Assembly (NCBI RefSeq): GCF_028561275.1
Contig: NZ_JAQQTF010000005.1
Coordinates: forward strand, 1 to 64,000
Direction: 5' to 3'
Source: Aureisphaera galaxeae
GTDB lineage: Bacteria; Bacteroidota; Bacteroidia; Flavobacteriales; Flavobacteriaceae
DNA: 64,000 nt
Position numbers and translations under genes: made by a program. The notes below the pieces were generated by a model. It saw only the letters and a program-made list of their open reading frames with translations. It was not told the DNA's origin and ran no database searches. Below are positions 8,294-16,237 of the stretch, one piece after another. Position 1 is the first letter of the stretch; the number at the start of each line of letters is the position of its first letter.

Positions 8294-8863
8294 TTAAAAT
8301 TGTAGGTCAACCGCTAGGTCGAAAAGATCTTTAATTGCTTTGTTTCCCAAGTTGTCGAAAAAGCTTCCAGATCCGTATTTAATTCCAAATTTGGTGCGGT
8401 CAATGCTTACTTTGGCAGTGGCATTGTTACCATTCATGTCCATTTTGAAACTAATGGGCTTTGTTACCCCTTTAATGGTAATACTACCTTCTACAGCATA
8501 GGTGTTACCTGTTTTAGAACTACCGGCGATTACCAGGGTAGCTGTAGGGTGATTGGCCACACCAAAGAAGTCATCACTGCTTAGGTGACCTTCCAATTTC
8601 TCTTTTCCTTTTCCAGCTTTAAGATCGGTTACCTGTAGGCTGGTCATATCGATTACGAATTCTCCACCCACAATACGATCGTTATCCATTTCTAGGTATC
8701 CTTCCTTAAGATTGATAGTTCCCGTATGCTTTCCAGTCACTTTTCTTCCAATCCAAGTAATAGAGCTCTCCTTAACCTTCATTTTCTTGACCACAGGTGG
8801 TGTGAAGGCGGTAAAAGATGTAGCAATAAGCGCTACTAATACGATTTTAAGTGTCTTTTTCAT
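8294..8863 (-). CDS. YceI family periplasmic protein
   Basis: This is a secreted single-domain protein of about 189 residues. A signal peptide (MKKTLKIVLVALIATSFTAF) precedes the YceI lipocalin-like barrel with the motifs SSITWIGRKVTGKHTGTI, LEGHLSSDDFF, GSITIKGVTKPISF and a C-terminal LFDLAVDLQF. YceI proteins bind isoprenoid or quinone-type lipids. A frame opening at 8887 would add eight polar residues and overlap the MarR gene, but the ATG at 8863 has the A-rich leader usual in this group and starts the signal peptide, so I prefer it. It lies downstream of and probably cotranscribed with the MarR regulator, a common flavobacterial pairing. Confidence 0.88.
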   Translation of the reverse strand: MKKTLKIVLVALIATSFTAFTPPVVKKMKVKESSITWIGRKVTGKHTGTINLKEGYLEMDNDRIVGGEFVIDMTSLQVTDLKAGKGKEKLEGHLSSDDFFGVANHPTATLVIAGSSKTGNTYAVEGSITIKGVTKPISFKMDMNGNNATAKVSIDRTKFGIKYGSGSFFDNLGNKAIKDLFDLAVDLQF

Positions 8864-8879
8864 GTTGTTTGTTTTTGAG

Positions 8880-9335
8880 TTATTCATTGCTTCTTAATTT
8901 ATCTAGTAGTGTATTTAAAGTTTCTTGTTCGTCTTTGGTAAGGTGTTTTAGTATTTCTTTGTTAGCTTCGTCGGTTACAGGATCCAAGTCCTTTAATAAT
9001 TGTAGTCCCTTTTCTGTAATGAAAATTTCAACCTTTCTGCGGTTTTGTTCACATACACGTCGTTCTACGAGTTCTTTTACGATCAATTTATCCACCAATC
9101 GGGTCGTATTGCTGCTCTTATCGATCATGCGTTCCTGAAGGGTCGATAGGTTGGCCGGATTTCCTTTTTGCCCTCGTAAGATGCGAAGTACATTGTACTG
9201 CTGCATGGTAATATCGCGTGTCTTAAAGCGATCGATACTTTTTTCAATGTACCGAGAAGTATACATGATATTGATTACCGTTCTTGCGGGAAGCGGTATC
9301 TTTACGGTGGACTTTATGGCCTCTTCGATTGTCAT
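8880..9335 (-). CDS. MarR family transcriptional regulator
   Basis: A winged-helix regulator of about 151 residues. The core runs from the dimerisation helix INIMYTSRYIEKSI through the recognition region NLSTLQERMIDKSSNTTRLVDKLI, a wing with RRKVEIFITEKG, and a C-terminal dimerisation helix. I choose the ATG at 9335 (MTIEEAIKSTVK), because the 20 residues upstream would be encoded across the promoter and operator. A 23-bp palindrome covers the expected transcription start, so autorepression is likely. YceI follows with a short gap. The ligand is unknown. Confidence 0.9.
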   Translation of the reverse strand: MTIEEAIKSTVKIPLPARTVINIMYTSRYIEKSIDRFKTRDITMQQYNVLRILRGQKGNPANLSTLQERMIDKSSNTTRLVDKLIVKELVERRVCEQNRRKVEIFITEKGLQLLKDLDPVTDEANKEILKHLTKDEQETLNTLLDKLRSNE

Positions 9336-9339
9336 TAAT

Positions 9340-9358
9340 GTATCTACAATTGTTGTAG
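9340..9358. promoter_or_regulatory. MarR operator palindrome
   Basis: The core CTACAATTGTTGTAG (9344-9358) has perfect six-base arms around TTG. An outer GTA/TAC pair widens the symmetry to 9340-9362. It lies immediately 5' of the MarR start and covers the transcription start expected from the promoter at 9362-9391, the usual position for MarR autorepression. Confidence 0.7.
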
Positions 9359-9361
9359 GTA

Positions 9362-9391
9362 CAAATGTAAGTATGATTTTTGAATTTACAA
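9362..9391 (-). promoter_or_regulatory. promoter of the marR-yceI unit
   Basis: Minus-strand TTG (9391-9389), a 19-base spacer and TACATTTG (9369-9362) match the Bacteroidota -33/-7 promoter exactly at the -7 box. The start point would lie inside the palindromic operator. Confidence 0.75.
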
Positions 9392-9495
9392 TCACTTTAA
9401 CACGATTTTAATTTTTCTGAAGTGAATACTACCATAGGGTAATAAGGATATGTTAAATAAAGGTTTCGTATCTAGGACTTTACTATTTTTAGCTT

Positions 9496-10044
9496 ATGAA
9501 ATTTTTATCCCTTTGTTCACTGGCTTTACTGTTGTTTCTAGGTTGCAAAGAAACTCCTGAAAAAGAAGCCGCTGAAAATGTTGCTTCCGTTGAAACTGAA
9601 ATCCAAGAGAATCCTCCGGTTGCTTCATCACTAATTCCTACATACAATTTCGACGAATTGGAAGAAACGTATTTTAAGGTTGAAAGTGACTCTACCTATG
9701 TTATCAATTTTTGGGCCACATGGTGCAAGCCTTGTGTGAAAGAGCTTCCTGCTTTCGAACAATTGCGCGAAAATCACGCAGCCAATAAGGTGAAAGTGGT
9801 GTTGGTAAGCCTGGATTTTCCCGAGCATGTAGAGAAGGCGGTAATTCCGTTTATTGAAAAGAAGGGATTGGAATCGGAAGTGGTGTTGTTGGATGATCCC
9901 GATGCCAATACATGGATTCCTAAAGTGAATCCCAAATGGAGCGGTGCGATCCCAGCTACCATTATATTGAATAAGGAAAAAAGTAAGTTCTACGAACAGT
10001 CCTTCACCTACGAAGAATTAGAAAAAGAAGTTATATCACTATAA
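9496..10044 (+). CDS. TlpA-like thioredoxin-fold lipoprotein
   Basis: A 182-residue envelope protein. The N-terminal lipobox (LLLFLGCKET) makes it a probable lipoprotein. The TlpA/ResA thioredoxin domain follows with the redox motif ATWCKPCVKELPAF (CxxC) and the cis-Pro loop region AIPATIIL. Such proteins reduce or oxidise periplasmic thiols. It starts a plus-strand run with a second thioredoxin-fold gene 11 bases downstream. The intergenic region is shared with the divergent MarR gene. Confidence 0.9.
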   Translation: MKFLSLCSLALLLFLGCKETPEKEAAENVASVETEIQENPPVASSLIPTYNFDELEETYFKVESDSTYVINFWATWCKPCVKELPAFEQLRENHAANKVKVVLVSLDFPEHVEKAVIPFIEKKGLESEVVLLDDPDANTWIPKVNPKWSGAIPATIILNKEKSKFYEQSFTYEELEKEVISL

Positions 10045-10055
10045 ATAAAAGAACC

Positions 10056-10709
10056 ATGAAACTAAAAAAGTTACTTACCCTAGAGGTGGCCGCAGTGCTA
10101 GTGTCCTTTATTGCATTTTCGGCATTTATCAATTCTTCCCACAACGAGGAAGTATCGAACCCTGTTTCCGTCGATGGTTACAGTATTGGCGATGAAGCCG
10201 CTGGAATTAATTTATTGAATGTGGACGATACCATGGTGTCTTATGAGGATTATCCTGATGCTCTGGGCTTTATCGTTATTTTTACCTGTAACACCTGTCC
10301 TTATGCAGTGGCCAGTGAGGATCGAATTATTGCATTGGATGCCGAATTTAAGCCAAAAGGATTCCCGGTAATCGCGATTAACCCTAACGATCCAGCTGTT
10401 CAACCGGCGGATACCTTCGCGAAGATGAAACAAAAAGCAGCCGATAAAGGATTTACATTCCCATATCTGTATGACGAATCCAAATCAGTGTATGCTCAGT
10501 ACGGAGCCAAGAAAACCCCGCATGTGTATTTGCTTCATAAAGAGAATAATAAGAACATTGTGAAGTACATTGGAGCCATAGATGACAACGTACGAAATGC
10601 CTCTGGTGTTAAGGAGCGTTTCTTGTCAAATGCCATTTACGAATTGCTCGACGGAAAGGAAGTAACCGTTAAGGAAACCAAGGCAATAGGATGCTCTATT
10701 AAGGTGTAA
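10056..10709 (+). CDS. thioredoxin-like/redoxin family protein
   Basis: A 217-residue exported or membrane-anchored protein with an N-terminal hydrophobic segment (residues 8-27). The AhpC/TSA-type thioredoxin fold has a FTCNTCPYAVASEDRI motif with two Cys in CxxC spacing, followed by GFPVIAINPND and a late KTPHVYLL strand. Peroxiredoxin-like relatives reduce thiols or peroxides; which substrate applies is not evident. It lies 11 bases after the TlpA-like gene, so the two are probably cotranscribed. A weak hairpin terminator follows. Confidence 0.85.
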   Translation: MKLKKLLTLEVAAVLVSFIAFSAFINSSHNEEVSNPVSVDGYSIGDEAAGINLLNVDDTMVSYEDYPDALGFIVIFTCNTCPYAVASEDRIIALDAEFKPKGFPVIAINPNDPAVQPADTFAKMKQKAADKGFTFPYLYDESKSVYAQYGAKKTPHVYLLHKENNKNIVKYIGAIDDNVRNASGVKERFLSNAIYELLDGKEVTVKETKAIGCSIKV

Positions 10710-10738
10710 AAAAAGAAATTTATTTTGTTTAACATTTT

Positions 10739-10773
10739 TCCCGACTTGTTTTTGTAACATTTCGGGATTTTTT
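10739..10773 (+). terminator. weak intrinsic terminator
   Basis: A six-base stem TCCCGA/TCGGGA with a 17-base loop runs into six T residues. It separates the thioredoxin pair from the rhodanese pair. Confidence 0.5.
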
Positions 10774-10820
10774 ACGTCTATTGATAAGAGATTTTGTAAT
10801 TTTAAGGAAAAATTAACACG

Positions 10821-11135
10821 ATGCAAGACCTTACCCAAAGCCAATGGACAGAACAATTAGCGCAGGATGACAATGCGATGATCTTGGATGTTCGTACCGA
10901 CTTAGAAGTGGCCGAAGGCATGATCCCCAATGCTAAACAAATTGATATTCAGAATGCAGGTGGTTTTATGCAAGAAGCCCAAGAGTTGGACAAATCTAAG
11001 AACTATTATGTGTATTGCAGATCTGGAGGGCGAAGTGCCCAAGCTTGTATGATTCTGAATTCATTGGGTTTCTCAAATACCTATAACCTCATGGGAGGAA
11101 TTACGGAATGGGAAGGGGAGGTCATAACCCTATAA
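10821..11135 (+). CDS. single-domain rhodanese-like protein (cytoplasmic)
   Basis: This 104-residue protein is a single rhodanese domain. It contains ILDVRTDLEVAEGMIPNA near the start and the active-site loop YCRSGGRSA with the sulfur-accepting Cys, followed by MGGITEWEG. There is no signal peptide, so it is cytoplasmic. Rhodaneses carry persulfide sulfur; the acceptor is unknown. The next gene, ten bases on, encodes a lipoprotein paralogue, giving one rhodanese on each side of the inner membrane. Confidence 0.92.
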   Translation: MQDLTQSQWTEQLAQDDNAMILDVRTDLEVAEGMIPNAKQIDIQNAGGFMQEAQELDKSKNYYVYCRSGGRSAQACMILNSLGFSNTYNLMGGITEWEGEVITL

Positions 11136-11145
11136 ACTAACCGTT

Positions 11146-11541
11146 ATGAAAAGGATATTATTCATGGCCCTAATGGCCAGCTTTGTCTTTCTCGGGTCCT
11201 GCAAGCAGGCCAATGACCGAGAAATTGAAATGGTATCTGCAATGAAAGTTTATGAAGCGGTCTATGGAGAGGAGAACTTACAATTGGTAGATGTGAGAAC
11301 AAAGGATGAATTTGATGTGAGCCATCTTAAAAATGCTCAAAACATCTGTGTAACCAGTCCTGATTTTAAAGAAAAAGTAGCTTCCTTGGACAAGGAAAAG
11401 CCTGTATACGTATATTGCAAAAAAGGAGGTAGGAGTGCTAAAGCCGCTTCTATCTTAAAGGATATGGGCTTTACCAAGGTATACGACCTGCAAGGTGGAA
11501 TTACCTCTTGGCAGGAAGAAGGATTGGAAACAATTAATTAA
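11146..11541 (+). CDS. rhodanese-like lipoprotein
   Basis: A 131-residue protein with a lipoprotein signal (FVFLGSCKQAN) and one rhodanese domain: LQLVDVRTKDEFDVSHL, the active loop YCKKGGRSAKAA with its Cys, and LQGGITSWQEEG at the end. It is a paralogue of the preceding cytoplasmic rhodanese and is cotranscribed with it. Placement after two thioredoxin-fold proteins suggests periplasmic sulfur or thiol handling. That is inference. Confidence 0.92.
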   Translation: MKRILFMALMASFVFLGSCKQANDREIEMVSAMKVYEAVYGEENLQLVDVRTKDEFDVSHLKNAQNICVTSPDFKEKVASLDKEKPVYVYCKKGGRSAKAASILKDMGFTKVYDLQGGITSWQEEGLETIN

Positions 11542-11562
11542 AGATTATCCATACTGGAAAGA

Positions 11563-11596
11563 AAAGGCTATCCCACAAAGGATAGCCTTTTTTTTA
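11563..11596. terminator. bidirectional terminator between rhodanese and dipeptidase genes
   Basis: A ten-base perfect stem AAAGGCTATC/GATAGCCTTT is followed by eight T on the plus strand and by TTTTCTTT on the minus strand, so it can serve both convergent genes. Its T-run overlaps the dipeptidase stop codon. Confidence 0.85.
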
Positions 11597-12895
11597 TGAT
11601 CCTTTTTGAAGTTCTGCCGCTACTGCCTGTACTTCGTCCAATACCCTCAATAAGTTACCGCTCCATAGTTTTTCGATTTCGGCTTCAGTATATCCTCTTC
11701 GGACCAATTCTAAAGTTACATTGAAGGTTTCTGAGGCATCACCCCAACCTTCAATTCCCCCTCCACCATCAAAATCACTGCTAATGCCGACATGCTCCAA
11801 GCCCATCTTTTCCACGAGGTAATCAATATGGTCCACGAAGTCGGCAACGTCTACTTCCGGTGGTAGATCGGTCATGGTTTTGGTTTTTGCTTTCACGATG
11901 CGGGACATTTCCTCATACGCCGCATAATACGAATCACGGTATTCTGGTTCCAGCTTGCGCACTTCAGACCAAGATAAGAGCATCATCCCCAAGGAGTCCA
12001 TCACTTTTTCCTGCATTCCCTTTACCACCTTGTTACGGGCTTCATATTTTTCAGTATTCAGATAACTTCTGAAAGCCACGGTTTGAACCACGCCGCCATT
12101 TTCCTTCATCCATTGCAATTGTTCGTCGTCCAGATTCCGACTGTGATCACAAAGTGCCCTTGCTGAAGAATGGGAGGCGATAATGGGCGCTTTTGTCAAT
12201 TCGATCATTTGCCGCATGGATTCTTTGGAAGGGTGGGATACATCGATCATCATTCCCAAACGGTTCATTTCGGCTACTACTTCCTTCCCCAACTCACTCA
12301 GGCCATTGTGTAACCAAACATCATCTTCCTCCCCGGTATTACTATCGCACAATTGACTATGTCCATTGTGGGATAAGGACATATAGCGTCCACCTATATC
12401 GTAAAACTTCTTTACATTGGTGATGTCCATACCCACAGGATATCCATTTTCAATCCCGATCATCGCGACTTTCTTTCCTTTGGCGTGAATGCTACGCACC
12501 TCTTCAGAAGTGGTGGCCAATTCAATATCGTTGGGAGCATATGTAGTTACCAGATCATTGATGGCCGTAAACTTAGCTATGGCGTTTTCGTAAGCCACTT
12601 CAAAACCTTGGTCTGTAAGGGAATCTTGCCCAGTATAAACAATGAACCAAGCCACATCCAATCCACCTGCTTTCATTTTCGGAAGGGTTACCTGGGTTTC
12701 CAATTCTTGGGTATAGTTAATGGAATCGGTGAAATTCTTCACATTGATATCACAGTGGGTGTCCAGGGTAATGACCCGTTCGTGTATGTCTTTGGCCTTG
12801 GCGATGAGCTGGTCTTCGGTCATAGCGGTTTCTTTGGGTTGATTGCAAGAAAAAATGAACAAGCAACTAATGAAAAGGAGGATGGAAGGTTTCAT
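11594..12895 (-). CDS. membrane dipeptidase lipoprotein (peptidase family M19)
   Basis: A 433-residue lipoprotein with lipobox IFSCNQ. The M19 dipeptidase barrel carries the zinc-site motif LDTHCDIN (His-x-Asp), a bridging Glu in IGIENGYPVG, His in DVSHPS and IASHSSARALCDHSRN, and GISSDFDGGGG. The family hydrolyses L,D- or L,L-dipeptides with a binuclear metal site. Here it would act in the periplasm or on the cell surface, likely in peptide scavenging. All usual ligands appear present. It stands alone, convergent with the rhodanese operon. Confidence 0.93.
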   Translation of the reverse strand: MKPSILLFISCLFIFSCNQPKETAMTEDQLIAKAKDIHERVITLDTHCDINVKNFTDSINYTQELETQVTLPKMKAGGLDVAWFIVYTGQDSLTDQGFEVAYENAIAKFTAINDLVTTYAPNDIELATTSEEVRSIHAKGKKVAMIGIENGYPVGMDITNVKKFYDIGGRYMSLSHNGHSQLCDSNTGEEDDVWLHNGLSELGKEVVAEMNRLGMMIDVSHPSKESMRQMIELTKAPIIASHSSARALCDHSRNLDDEQLQWMKENGGVVQTVAFRSYLNTEKYEARNKVVKGMQEKVMDSLGMMLLSWSEVRKLEPEYRDSYYAAYEEMSRIVKAKTKTMTDLPPEVDVADFVDHIDYLVEKMGLEHVGISSDFDGGGGIEGWGDASETFNVTLELVRRGYTEAEIEKLWSGNLLRVLDEVQAVAAELQKGS

Positions 12896-12969
12896 GGATG
12901 GTTATGTTTTCCCTAAAGGTAGGGAATATTAAGAAATGAAAATGAGGGGAATAGAAGGCCAATTCCCGC

Positions 12970-14448
12970 TTACGAATTGAACTTTTCGGTAAGTTCCTGT
13001 ACAATGGTTTCGATCTTCTTGTTTTTATTCACTTTCTCCAATACCGTAGCTGGTGCTTTTCGAACCTTGCAATCTATAATAGAACAACGCTCGCAGGTAA
13101 CACCCACATTTTGGGTGGTAATGGAAGGATCTTCCAAAAATTGAATCTTTCGTTGCAGCTGCTTGTTAATGAGTAGGCCAATACTGATGCTTCGGTAGTA
13201 ATCTTCTTTAAAAGGATCTTTGGTAGCCGAAGAAAGTACCAAATACTTCATATCATCCTTTTGGTAATTGGAAATCTGAATATCGAATTCGTGATCCTTC
13301 TTGCATTTGCTAATGTCTTTCAGCACTTTTAACGAGACCCAACGACGGCAATAATGCTCGTTAGTTTCATTGGCATGGGGCGAATGTTGATGGGATAGGT
13401 GCAACTCCTTTTTCAGTCGGAATCGGTCACTTTTCGCTCTATGCGTAAACCGCAGGAAAAACAGGTTCTTAATATTGAACTCTTTGGGTAAAATATTCGT
13501 GAGTCGCTGATAAAAGGATTCCGGAGAGGCATTGAAAGCCCCCAAGGCTTCCAAGAATGCTGCGATATCGAAAGTGTCTTTTTCGAATATCTCATTGAGC
13601 TGTGTGGTAATTTTCGATTTGGGTAGAATAAGCGCACCAGCGAAATAGGAGGCATAGAAATTATTCAGTACTTGGTCGAAAGTGTCAAACTTAATCCATG
13701 GAAAGGTATACAGGCGTTCTTCGACCCCCATGAAATTATAGGCGAGCTCCTTGGCGTATATAAAGGTGCGTTGGGCTTCGTCTACTTCATTGGTAAGCAA
13801 TAGGGTTTTGGTTTTGGGAGCAAAGACCGATCTCAAATTTCCAAGTGCTTCATACTTGTCCAATTCGTCTTCCTTAATAGTATATCCGTATTCTTCCACC
13901 AGGATTTCTTCCAAATCTTTGGAAACTACTGGCTGATTAAGACCTATTTGATAGGCCTTAGCGAATTTCAACACGCTTTGCTCTAAATCATCGAAGTAAT
14001 TGTTGTTGGCCTCTTGGAAAGATCGTACCGATGCCAGAAAAAAGCTCTCCCGACTGAAGTTGTAATGCTGTGCAATTTCAATAATGGTACTAATAAAGGC
14101 ATTCACTTTGGCCGGAGCATTGGCCACAATATCGATAAGGTCACTTTCTTTAATGCCAAACAGATCTAAAGGGATTTCTTTCAATATTTTGGATTGCAAC
14201 AAATCTCCAATAGGAGCTAGGTTTTTATCCAGCTTTAAGGACACCAACTGATCATAAGGCACGTCCAGTTTGTCTGAAAGAATAGCAATCTTATCGGGCT
14301 TGGGATATTTTTTTCCGTTTTCAATTTCATTCAAATATGATTTCGATAATCCTGTAAGCTTGGACAATCCGAAAAGCGATAAATTCTTGTCAGTCCTTAT
14401 CTGTTTTAGCTTTAGCCCGAATATGAGTTTAATATAACCTTCTTCCAT
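12970..14448 (-). CDS. RamB/ScfR-like XRE regulator of the glyoxylate shunt
   Basis: A 492-residue protein. Residues of about 10-65 are an XRE helix-turn-helix (LSLFGLSKLTGLSKSYLNEIENGKK). The middle holds an IrrE/ImmA-like segment whose usual HExxH is degenerate (IYAKELAYNF). The C-terminus is the DUF2083-type domain ending in a cysteine cluster (VTCERCSIIDCKVRKAP). This is the architecture of RamB and ScfR, which control acetate and short-chain fatty acid metabolism. It is transcribed divergently from malate synthase and isocitrate lyase, which supports the same role. A -7 box (14461-14454) lies five bases before the ATG, so the mRNA is probably leaderless. Confidence 0.85.
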   Translation of the reverse strand: MEEGYIKLIFGLKLKQIRTDKNLSLFGLSKLTGLSKSYLNEIENGKKYPKPDKIAILSDKLDVPYDQLVSLKLDKNLAPIGDLLQSKILKEIPLDLFGIKESDLIDIVANAPAKVNAFISTIIEIAQHYNFSRESFFLASVRSFQEANNNYFDDLEQSVLKFAKAYQIGLNQPVVSKDLEEILVEEYGYTIKEDELDKYEALGNLRSVFAPKTKTLLLTNEVDEAQRTFIYAKELAYNFMGVEERLYTFPWIKFDTFDQVLNNFYASYFAGALILPKSKITTQLNEIFEKDTFDIAAFLEALGAFNASPESFYQRLTNILPKEFNIKNLFFLRFTHRAKSDRFRLKKELHLSHQHSPHANETNEHYCRRWVSLKVLKDISKCKKDHEFDIQISNYQKDDMKYLVLSSATKDPFKEDYYRSISIGLLINKQLQRKIQFLEDPSITTQNVGVTCERCSIIDCKVRKAPATVLEKVNKNKKIETIVQELTEKFNS

Positions 14449-14453
14449 ATGAA

Positions 14454-14547
14454 CAAATATATGCTTTTTTGCGAATATGTATATTTTGCGAAAAATAATA
14501 TTTAGCGAACGTTCGCTTGTTTTTTCAAAATCTTTGTTTTACTATTG
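14454..14547. promoter_or_regulatory. divergent control region between the RamB-like regulator and aceB
   Basis: Minus strand: TATATTTG (14461-14454) is an exact -7 box for the regulator. Plus strand: TTG (14517-14519), 20 bases, then TACTATTG (14540-14547, one mismatch) is a candidate aceB promoter. Between them are two direct TTTGCGAA boxes (14468-14475 and 14485-14492, 17 bp apart) and a perfect palindrome AGCGAACGTTCGCT (14504-14517) sharing the GCGAA core and touching the aceB -33 box. These are good operator candidates. Confidence 0.65.
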
Positions 14548-14566
14548 TGGTATAATTTCTAGTATC

Positions 14567-16165
14567 ATGGAACAGACAGTCTTACAACAACCCAAAATCG
14601 GTTTCGCAAGGACCGTTACGAACTATTATCCCGAAGTACTCACCGATGAGGCTTTGGCTTTTATAACCGCCTTACATGAAAAATTTAATGCCCAGCGATT
14701 ATTGCTTTTGGAAAGGCGTATACAACAACAAAAGATTTTTGATACGGGTAAGTTTCCCGAATTTCCCAGAGAAACCCAACAAATTAGGGAAGGGGAGTGG
14801 AAGGCATCAGAGATTCCTCACGATCTACAGGACAGACGGGTAGAGATCACAGGACCCGTGGATCGGAAAATGATCATTAATGCATTGAATTCTGGCGCCA
14901 AAACTTTTATGGCCGACTTGGAAGATAGCAATGCCCCAACTTGGAAGAACACGATCGAAGGGCAACAAAACCTAATGGATGCCACTAGCAAAACAATCTC
15001 CTTATTCGATACCAAGAAGGACAAGTCCTATCGTTTGAAGGAAGAAACTGCCGTTTTGCTGGTCCGTCCAAGAGGATTGCATTTAAATGAGAGACATCTT
15101 ATCGTTAACAATGAAGAAGTTGCTGGAAGTCTCGTCGATTTCGGTTTATATGTGTACCATAACACAAGAACTTTGATGGAAAACGGAACAGCTCCCTACT
15201 TCTACCTTCCCAAATTGGAACACTATCTGGAAGCACGTTGGTGGAATGATGTATTCACCTTTGCGCAGGAATACTTGGGAGTACCTCAGGGTACCTTCAA
15301 GGCTACCGTTTTGGTGGAAACCATCACGGCAAGTTTTCAATTGGACGAGATCATATATGAACTAAAGGATCATATCGTTGGTTTAAACTGCGGCCGTTGG
15401 GACTATATCTTTTCATACATCAAGAAATTTAGAAATCACCCAGAATTTATCGTGCCGAATCGGGATCAGGTGACGATGACTTCGCCTTTTATGGATGCGT
15501 ATTCCAAATTGGTGATTCAGCGGTGCCATAAAAGAGGCATTCTGGCCATTGGTGGAATGGCCGCCCAAATTCCCATTAAGAACAATGAAGAAGCCAATGC
15601 CTTGGCGCTGGAAAAAGTTCGGAAGGATAAAGAACGGGAAGTTAAAAATGGCCATGACGGTACCTGGGTAGCACATCCCGCCTTGGTAACGGTAGCCATG
15701 AACGAATTCAATAAGCACATGCCTACGGCAAATCAGCTACACATCACTCGTGACGATATTCAGATTACTGAAAAGGATTTGCTTAAAGTTCCCGAAGGAA
15801 CCATTACGGAGGCTGGAGTTAGAAAGAACATTAATGTGGGGATTTTGTACACCGAAGCTTGGTTACGGGGTTATGGAGCTGTGGCTCTTTACAACCTGAT
15901 GGAAGATGCTGCAACAGCCGAAATATCCAGAACTCAATTATGGCAATGGTTTCACAATGAAGTGAAACTGGACAATGGACTGCGCTTTACCATTCTTGTT
16001 TATATCGAACTATTTGAAGACGAAGTGGAGAAGTTACTTGCCGAATTCAATAACAACAATCGGGATACGACCCAATTGAAATTGGCCATCGAGATTTTTG
16101 ACAAATTGGTGTTGTCTGAAAGATTCGAAGAATTCTTGACACTACCCGCTTACAAATACCTATAA
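14567..16165 (+). CDS. aceB: malate synthase A
   Basis: This enzyme condenses glyoxylate with acetyl-CoA to malate, the second step of the glyoxylate shunt. From the ATG at 14567 it has 532 residues, the normal size of the A isoform. It contains KTFMADLEDSNAPTW, LLVRPRGLHLNERHL (catalytic Arg region), ATVLVETITASFQLDEI, GLNCGRWDYIFSYIKK and the late DGTWVAHPALV. The frame extends upstream to 14477, but those 30 residues would be coded across the control region, so I reject them. Isocitrate lyase follows 72 bases downstream. Confidence 0.97.
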   Translation: MEQTVLQQPKIGFARTVTNYYPEVLTDEALAFITALHEKFNAQRLLLLERRIQQQKIFDTGKFPEFPRETQQIREGEWKASEIPHDLQDRRVEITGPVDRKMIINALNSGAKTFMADLEDSNAPTWKNTIEGQQNLMDATSKTISLFDTKKDKSYRLKEETAVLLVRPRGLHLNERHLIVNNEEVAGSLVDFGLYVYHNTRTLMENGTAPYFYLPKLEHYLEARWWNDVFTFAQEYLGVPQGTFKATVLVETITASFQLDEIIYELKDHIVGLNCGRWDYIFSYIKKFRNHPEFIVPNRDQVTMTSPFMDAYSKLVIQRCHKRGILAIGGMAAQIPIKNNEEANALALEKVRKDKEREVKNGHDGTWVAHPALVTVAMNEFNKHMPTANQLHITRDDIQITEKDLLKVPEGTITEAGVRKNINVGILYTEAWLRGYGAVALYNLMEDAATAEISRTQLWQWFHNEVKLDNGLRFTILVYIELFEDEVEKLLAEFNNNNRDTTQLKLAIEIFDKLVLSERFEEFLTLPAYKYL

Positions 16166-16237
16166 AAAACAATCCTGCGATTGCGGACACAATCAACAGG
16201 ATCTAATTATTAATAATAAATAACGTAATACGAAATT

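Noticed and set aside
12970-14448. Phage repressor or ImmA-type antitoxin partner
   Set aside because: Full RamB-like length with the C-terminal Cys cluster, a degenerate protease motif and no phage genes nearby; it faces the glyoxylate genes.
14477-14566. N-terminal extension of malate synthase
   Set aside because: It would run through the palindromic operator region and the promoter; the normal N-terminus begins at 14567.
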